64,000 nt of DNA from Hyaloscypha bicolor E (Eukaryota > Ascomycota > Leotiomycetes > Helotiales > Hyaloscyphaceae), in NCBI RefSeq assembly GCF_002865645.1, contig NW_020194638.1, positions 496,001 through 560,000 of the forward strand, in the 5' to 3' direction. The stretch's first letter is position 1. The number at the start of each line of letters is the position of its first letter. Made by a program: the position numbers and the translations under genes. The notes below the pieces were generated by a model. That model saw only the letters and a program-made list of their open reading frames with translations. It was not told the DNA's origin and did no database searches. This document shows positions 55,761 through 64,000 of this stretch, one piece after another.

Positions 55761-58700
55761 TTTTAATTAATCTAATCTTTAAAAAGTAGTTTATTATAAG
55801 GTAATTAAGCTATTAATAAATAAATTATTAATAGCTAGAATATTAACTAAAAAAAATACCTTTACTACTATTAAAATAACCTAGCTAGGTATTTAAGGAA
55901 GTATTTAGTTAGGTACTCTTTATATTATCTAATTAAGAAAAGGAAATAGAACTCAGATATTTCTAGAACTAGCTAATAAAATAATAATAATAGAGAAATT
56001 AGTAGTAACTTGCTATTATATTACTAAATTAGAAATAGAAATATAATAGAAAGAGAATTTAGAAAAGCTAAAAGCTTAGATTTATTATCTTAAAGATATT
56101 CGAATACTTAATATAGAATCCGTTATATTTCCGGTAGTACTTTTAGTTTAAAAGACTCTAAAAAGCCGAAAACTATCTATTTATAAAAGAAAAAGTATTA
56201 AAAAAGCCCAGGACTTCTTTTATTAAATAGAATTAAAATAATATAAAAACGGTAGAATTATCTGAGTTACTAATATAATAAAGGTTATATATTATATTTC
56301 CTATTTTAAGAATATAGCCAGGGATATCTAGAAATATAGAAAGTAATTAATAGATATTAATATTATAAATTAAAAGATTTTATCTTAGATTTAAAGAATT
56401 ATAATAATAATATTCTTATTAAGTTTAAGAATACTAAATAATAGTTAGACTAGAGTATTTAAGGCTTTATATTTTACTTAAATAGTTTATTAGATAACTT
56501 AAAATATATAGATTTATTATAAGAGTAAAATAACTTATTTAGTAGCTTAAAGTAAGAGATTTAAAACGAGATTAATTATTAAGGAAATACTTTATAAAAA
56601 AGAAAGAAGTTTATTTCTATAGCTATAAGAATTAAAAATAATTTAAATCTATTTATTTAATAGAAATATAATAATAAGTTAACGGGATAGTAAAAGAAAA
56701 GAAAAAAAAGAAAAAAAAGAGAATAATAAAAGAAAACGAAAAAGAAATATATTTCTATTATAAGGTTTATAAAACCGGAATAATGAAAATATAATAATAA
56801 AATCTAATATAATACTTATATTAAAATTTATAAAACCGAATATATTTTATTTTATTTACTAAAAAAAGAATTACTATATTATTATTTATCTAAATTAGGG
56901 GAAATTAATTTATTATAACTATAATAAGTCTAGCTATAAAATATATAAATATCTAGAACTAAAGAAACCGAAAAATAAATATATTCTATAATAATTATAC
57001 TTATTTATATTATAGAAAATAAAGTCCCTAAAACAAGAATAATAATTAAGGTTATTATTAAAATAAAAAAAATAGATAAATAATTAAAGTATTAGTTAAT
57101 TCGGGTATAAAGGCTAATTATATAAAAAGAAGATTAGTTTCAGATATAAGTATTCTATTAATATTAAAAATAATTTCTTTAATTTTACTAGAGAAAAAAA
57201 GAATCTATTTATATAGAAATTATATTCTTAAAGTTATTACTAAGAATATACTAGAATACTAAAAAGAGACTAATATATATTTTATATTATATAATTTTAA
57301 TTTAAACTATATTAATATAATATTTGAATTCTTATAGCTTTATTAGATTAATTCCCTAATTTCCTTTAGGGAAATAATATAAAAATACCAGATTTAATTA
57401 TAAAAGATTAAAGTTCTAAATATTAGAAAGTTTATTAAAAAAGTATTAGAACTTTTTTCGAATATTCTTTATAAAGGCTATAGATATATTATCTAATTAC
57501 TATATAATAAAGTATTATATAGATCTGGAATTAGAATTCTAATTACTATATAATTCTATATATACTTTATTAGAAAGAAAACTTAAAGTTCTTTAGAAAT
57601 ATATTAATACTAGTTTAGAAAAGAAATAAATCTATTATTTTACTAGTTTAGCTAATATTCTAATTATATTTATTCTAAAGAAAAAAGGCAACCTATATCT
57701 ATATATTAATTACCGGAATCTAAATAGAATTATTATTAAGAACTAAATACTATTATTATTTATTAATAAAATAATAAATAGACTTTATAAAATAAAGATA
57801 TATATAAAACTAGATTCAAAAAATACTTATTATTAGTTATAAATATAAGAGAATAATAAATAGAAAATAGTATTCTAAATATATTATAAATATTTTAAAT
57901 ATTATATTATATTTTTTAGATTATCTAATATTCTAGTAATATTTCAGATATATATTTAATTATATACTAATAGGCCTTATAAATATTATTTATATAGTTT
58001 ATTTAAATAATATTTTAATTTATTTAGAAAATCCAGAATAATATATAATAATAATCTAATATATATTTAAATAATTATAATAATACTAGCTTTTTATAAA
58101 CTTAGTAAAATATAAGTTTAATATAAAAAGAATAGAATTCCTGAAATTTATAATTAGCCCAGATAATATAGAAATAGAAGCTAGCTAGATTATAGTTATT
58201 AGAGAATAGCTGGCCCTAAAATATAATATCTAAGAAGTTTAAATATTTCTGGATTTTATTAACTTTTATTAGAAGTTTATTTATAGATATTTCAGAATAA
58301 TAAAAGAATTTATTAATTTATTAAAAACTAATAGAAATCTATAATATTATTTTAGTTAGATAAATAAAACAGATAAGGCTTTTAAAAAGCTATAAATTAT
58401 ATTTATAATAATACTAATTCTTTATTATTTTAATTTATATAAAAATAGATATTTTAGGATTTATAATTATAGATATAATTTTCTAGCTTTTTAATAAAAA
58501 AATAAAAGCCAGATAATATTTTATTATTTTCTATTTAAAGAAAATAACTATAATTAAAAGCAGATATAAAATATATAATTCTAAACTTTTAGCTATTATT
58601 CTAGTATTTTATATTTAATAGTATTATTTAATATATACCTAATATATTATTATTATTAAAATAGATTATAATAACTTGAAATATTTTATAACCTAAAAAA

Positions 58701-61700
58701 AACTAAATAGTTAATAAATAAGATAAATAGAGGAATTAGCTATTTTTAACTTATTTTAGAATACTAGCCAAAATATAATAACTTTACTAATAGGCTATTA
58801 AAAAGGCCAGACTTTATAATAGATATAAATAAAAATATTTTATTATTTATATTTTATAATAAGTTATAAAATATATAATAGAAAGCCCTATAAGTAGTAA
58901 TAATAGAATATTATACTATTTCTATAATACTATAATATAAAGCCTAGAAAAAAGAAAATAGATATTTCTCGATTAGTAAAATATTAAGGAATTCTAAAGA
59001 GGAAGTCTATTTTAGTAATAAAATAATACTAGAAATACTATTATTTAAGCTTATTATTAATATAGCTAATTATAAATAATATATATTATAGATTCTAGCT
59101 ATATAAATAACTAGATCTAAAATAGTATATAAGAAAAATAAAGAAATATTATTTAAACTACTATTATAGTACTAAAGGCTTAATCTATTAATATAATATT
59201 AATAATATAAATAGTTCTTAAAAAAAACTTTTATTAAAGCTATTAAAACTTGAAAATTTAATATATCTAAATTATTAAAATATAGAAGTATTATTTATAT
59301 ATTAAATAAACTAGCTCTTAAAAAAGAATTACTATAAGCTAATTATAATAATTCTATAAATAGGTATTTTAGTATTAGTAAAATATTAAAGATTCTCTAG
59401 AAAAAGTACTTTTAGTAAAATATAAAAAAGAATATAAAAGACTATATTAGAACTCGTTTTATATATTAATAGACTAAAATAAAAAGATATCTATTATATA
59501 ATATATTTAGTTCGTTTTTTCTTTCTCTTAAGCTATAGTAAGAAATTACTATAGATTTTATTATAAGGCTATTTTCTTTTAGGTTTTATAATAAGATATA
59601 TAATTTTATATTTATTATTATTAATAAATATATAAAAATAATATAATATATTCTAATTACTAAAGAAATCTCGGCTTTTAAATTAGTAAAGTTATTTATA
59701 TATTATATTAAAGACTTTAATATATTTATAAATATAATCTCTAATAAAAGGTCTATTTTTATAAATAAATTCTAGTTAAGTTTATATTTCTATTTAAAGA
59801 TTTAATAATAGCTAAATATAGTATTTTATTTATAAACTAATAAATAAATAGAGAATCTAAATTAAACTCTAAAATAGTACTTGAGATATTATACTAGCTA
59901 TTAGTAAAATAAATAGATAATAAAGCTTACTTTTATAAAATTTATATATAATAACTTTATATATTTAATAATAGAAATTTCTTTATTTTATATATTATAC
60001 GAATTTTATTTTAATATTAAACTATATATTAAGAATAATATTTCAGAAAAAGAAATACAAGTAATATAGAAAAGAATATAGAAAATTTAAATAGAATAAA
60101 AAATATTAAAGAAGTAATAGTAAGAAATAATAAATATATAAAAAAAGTATTATAATAAAAAATATATTAATAAAAAGTTTAATATATATAATAAAGTTAT
60201 ATTTTATATAAAGAATATTTAATAGCTATAATCTAATATAAAACTAGCAAATAGATATCTCGGCTTTTTTAAGATTCTAGAAATTATAGAAATATATAAA
60301 TAAATATATTATTTGAAATTACTAGTATTATATTAGATCTATAATATTTTCTATATTTCTTTTTTAGAACTATAATACCTATAAACTAATATTATAATAG
60401 AATTAGAACTAGTTAAGATTAAAAGTAAAAAGGAATTCGATATAGAATTTAATATAGCTTATAGAAAAAACAGAAAAGAAAAGAAAAATTTTATTTATTA
60501 GAAGAACTATTTACTAGTAAATAATATATAAGAACTACTAAATAATCTAGAGAATATAATTTAAGAATTATAAGAATATTTAGAAAAGAGTAATATTAGA
60601 AAACTATTAAAAATTATATATTTATTTTTAGAAAAGCTATATAAAAATTATTAAAACTTTAAAAACTCTAATTTCTATATTTTATAAATATTTTACTTTT
60701 ATAATTATTCTCTATTATTTTTGTTATTATTTTTATTAGAATTCTCTCAAGAAATAAATAATAAATTAGTTTAGAAAGCTATTAATTATTAGTAAGAAAT
60801 AAAAATAAAATAAATTTATTTAATACTAAAGAATATTAATTATATTTTTAAAAGTACTTTATATTTATATTAAGTTAATAAGAATTATTTAATCTATTTC
60901 TTGAATTATTAAAAGAATTTATTAGCCTTAAATAATAGCTTTAATATATAAAATATATATAGTTTAATATAGAAACAGAATAATAATAGCCTTTTTTCTT
61001 TTAAATAAAAGTTAGAGAAAATACTTATATATATTAATAGCTTAAAAAAAGTAGTTTAACTATATTATATATATTTAAGAAATCTTAAATAATATTAGAA
61101 TAGAGAATAAAAGAAGAAATTTATAACTTATAGAATTATATTTTTTATTTTTAGAATAGTAATAATTATATATTAAATAGTTATTATTTTTAATATAAAT
61201 AAAGTTAAGAAACTTAGTAATATTCTTGGAATATTAAAAATAGTAAAGGCGAATTAAGAATATAAAAGTATTAGTTAAATAGATAATAATAGACTAATAA
61301 ATACTAAAAGAAATATTTATTTTAATAAATAAAGAAGTAAAAAAGGAAATTAGAAAAAAGCTTAAATAAAGATTAAAAGAAGCTTAAAAAAGGCTTAAAG
61401 AAGAAAAGTAAGAAATAAAAAGAAGTTAAATATAATATTATAATTAAAGAAAAGAAAAATTAGTTAATAGAAAAAGAAAAGCCTTTTTATAATATTCTTT
61501 TTTCGAATAGTAATTATAAATTCGGAACTAGCTCTATACTAGAAATATCTAGAAAATTTCAAAAAAGAGATTTATAAATAAATTAAAAGATTAGATTAAT
61601 TTTTCCAAGCTTTTAGGCCTATAAAATAATAATTTATTTATAAATAGAAACTAGATTAGGATTTATAAACTAATTAAGAAATTAAAAGAGCTTTATATCT

Positions 61701-61939
61701 AATAATATATATTATATTTATATTACTTTTATAAAGAGAAATTACTAGAGATAATTTATAAATTAACTAGATAGAATTAGTAAACTATATTCTTAATTCT
61801 ATTATCTAATATAATAATAGAGTAATTATAGAAAGTTTTTAAGAAAAACTAGTAATTAGAAAAGTTTCAGGAAATTATTTATAAAGCTATTTATAGTTTT
61901 TTAGGCCTTTTACAAATAAGGGCCTAAAGAGAGAGTTAA

Positions 61940-62266
61940 TATAATAGATATATATAATAATATATAAATAAGTATTAGATATTATAAATCTAGTTCTTTA
62001 TTTTAGATAAAGCTTATAATTAGAATTATATAAGTAATTAGAATTATATAAATTATATAGAATTATATTTCCTAATTAAATAAAGGGCTTTATATATTTA
62101 ACTAAATACTAGAGAATATATAAAGAAATATTTCTAGCTTTAGAAAGAAGTATTAATTAGTTTTTTATTAGAATTAATTCTTGGAATTAGTTATATTTAT
62201 AAGTATTATTTTATAATTTATTTATTTTAATTATTTATATATTATTTTACTATTATATATCTTATA
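61940..62266 (+). repeat. 3' LTR of the gypsy element
   Basis: 327 bp, followed by attat. The extra length relative to the 5' LTR comes from a short internal duplication of an attagaattatata phrase near 62010-62050. Confidence 0.85.
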
Positions 62267-62297
62267 ATTATTATGAAATAATATTTTATTTTATTTT

Positions 62298-64000
62298 TAT
62301 TAGTTTACTAGTAATATATAATACTATTATATAGGTATAGAAGTACTATTTATATATAATTAGTAAAGTTATTATTATTTAGAAGTAGGGATTACAGATT
62401 ATAGTATTAATATATGATCCCTAAATCTGCTAAGCCTAAAAGGGTCTAGTTTACTAGTCGAATTACTAATAGAACGCGAGATTACATAACCATATCCCGT
62501 ATCTCATGTCTTATTACCTATATCCTATTACCCATATCCCATTACTCATATCCCGTGTCCCGTATCCCGTAACTACACACGTGACTCCTAAAGGAATAGC
62601 TATACTAATACTGGAAACTCTCTAAAAAACGCGAAAAATAGTATTTTCCTCTAATTATATATAAATTCCTTAATCCGGCCTAGTACCAGATTCCCAAATA
62701 CTCTATATATCTATATTACTTCTGAGGTTTTGGTTACATACCAAAGGCCGTGGCCTTTTACACGTGACTTCCCTTCCTATAATATTCTCCTATCCTATAT
62801 ATCTATTTCTTACCCTATTCGTATTTGACCTATTTCTTTATATCTAATTATATAGTATTTATATTAATTAGATACTTGAGGGCATTTATTAGCTTTGATT
62901 TTATTATAGAATTAGCAGAATTCGATTCTTTCTTAATCTATTTAACTTCTATAATCTCTTATTATTTATATATCTAGTAGAGGCATATTATATTAATTAT
63001 TAGATACTTTTCTCGAGTAGTTCCTAATTTAATAAGGCATTTATATAATAACTTCGAATTCGTATAGACTACTAGTAATAGTTCTATTCCTAGTATTCTA
63101 TTAATTATAGATTTAACTAAAGCGCCTATATTAAAGCCATAAGCTATACTATAGAGTTTCGAAGCTAGAACACTTCTAGTAACTTTCTTGTATTTAGTAG
63201 AGAACTAGTAAATAATATTAGTATATCTAGTTCTATTTACTAGAACTAGAATATATCTAATTTGAGAAAAGAGATCTTTATTATTTATAAATAAAGTATT
63301 TATAAATAAAGTATTTATAAAAATAATTAAATATAAGAACTTCTTTATTAGCTTTATGAATTTTAGTTCTCTGGTAGTATTTTTAATTTACTATTAAACA
63401 CGCTTATTAAGTACCTTTATATTAGTTTCCGAGAGTTTAATAGCTTAAGTAATAATTAATAAGTTATATAAAGCTTCTAATTAATAGACTAATATAATAT
63501 ATACTTCTTTAGTATATTAGGTAATATATTAGTTCTTAATAAAGAAATCTTAATAAATAGTACCCCTATTACTTATAGTAATAGTATTCTTTATAGAAAT
63601 AGTTTAGAGGTTTTTATACTAGTATTCCTATATAAGAATAATTCTAGTAGTATCCGTATAAATAATATCTTTATTAAACTTGAGATTATAATTAGAAATA
63701 AGGTATTTATACTTCTTAGCTAAAAACTTAGCCTTATAGAGCTTTAGTTATTTTGCTTTTATAAAATCATTAGTTCTAATAAATAGAATATTATTAGTTT
63801 AAAAGCTAATAATTTCAAAGAATTACTTATTATAGAAGAGGTAAGGGTTATAAGTTAACTATTCTATAGAAAGCTCGTTAATATAATAGAAATAATAAGT
63901 TTTAAACTAGTAATTCCCGGCTTCTAGTATATTATATAGTAATTTTATAACTTTTAGAACCGAATTATTATTTAGATTTAGCTTTCTAGTAAGCTCTCGA
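62298..64000 (-). mobile_element. Second copia copy, inverted, truncated by window end
   Basis: Read on the minus strand, 62610-62298 is the same LTR as in the copia element at 48501 (phrases gagtcacgtgtgtag, gggatacggg, aaactaata). The sequence to 64000 then matches its internal 3' half in reverse: the 63940-64000 stretch corresponds to the reverse-transcriptase region near 53140-53220. This copy therefore lies tail-in toward the gypsy element, only 26 bp beyond the gypsy target duplication. Its LTR is less mutated than the 3' LTR of the first copy. The rest of the element lies outside the window. Confidence 0.88.

Larger units (their letters stand above)
55455..62266 (+). mobile_element. 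Ty3/gypsy LTR retrotransposon, RIP-decayed, complete with target duplication
   Basis: LTRs at 55455-55760 and 61940-62266 share start tataatagatat and end cttata. The 5-bp duplication attat lies at 55450-55454 and 62267-62271. A purine tract (aaagagagag) precedes the 3' LTR, as for a polypurine tract. Coding traces in gypsy order: protease-like NSGIKANYI near 57093; reverse transcriptase with YLYINYRNLNR and KLDSKNTYY near 57690-57830 and RLSNILVIFQ near 57920; RNase H near 58400; integrase-like TIDFIIRLF near 59540 and a GPFKI-type terminal block near 60260. It is full of stops and not functional. Confidence 0.88.

Noticed and set aside
48240..64000. CRISPR-like or other array in the AT-rich block
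   Set aside because: The repetition is explained by LTRs and two retrotransposon families; no regular spacer structure.

Overview
The window is nuclear DNA of a filamentous ascomycete, most likely a leotiomycete-type Pezizomycotina genome (class placement is inference). The evidence is short introns of about 45-110 nt with GTNNGT donors and CTAAC/CTGAC branch sites, fungus-specific families (Zn2Cys6 factors, HET, MYND, 2EXR, STAND N-terminal and DUF7025-AAA proteins), and a sharp change from gene-bearing DNA to a very AT-rich, stop-riddled retrotransposon block, the usual footprint of repeat-induced point mutation (RIP). Most genes were rebuilt here by joining exons in phase by eye.

1-16 kb: a Zn2Cys6 regulator diverges from an AIF/FSP1-like FAD oxidoreductase; then an alpha/beta-hydrolase remnant, a DUF3604/PHP protein, a damaged minus-strand gene, an 832-aa fungal N-terminal-domain protein with a Ser-rich segment, and a six-exon LAT-family amino acid permease. 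16-34 kb: a DJ-1/PfpI protein; a MYND relic; a head-to-head pair made of a STAND-like protein without a P-loop lysine and a DUF7025-AAA ATPase; two more damaged MYND paralogues; a field of 70-bp GCGGCCGC repeats in front of a 2EXR gene; a SAM methyltransferase; and a MITE-like element of about 0.5 kb. 34-40 kb: a second, oppositely facing AAA/STAND-like head-to-head pair. 41-48 kb: GPI2 (PIG-C), a signal-peptide/membrane-anchor protein, and a HET-domain relic at the edge of the AT-rich block.

48.2-64 kb: a complete Ty1/copia element (5-bp target duplication ATAAT), a complete Ty3/gypsy element (5-bp target duplication ATTAT), and a second copia copy in inverted orientation that leaves the window. 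All are heavily decayed.

The most interesting point is the repeated architecture of AAA ATPase and STAND-like pseudo-NTPase genes in divergent pairs, with MYND, HET and 2EXR families nearby. This resembles a fungal non-self-recognition or NLR-type neighbourhood. Several of these genes carry single lesions. Nonsense codons compatible with CpA-to-TpA change occur in members of duplicated families, including the same Trp-to-TAG position in two MYND paralogues, which suggests mild RIP on duplicated immune-like genes near the transposon block.
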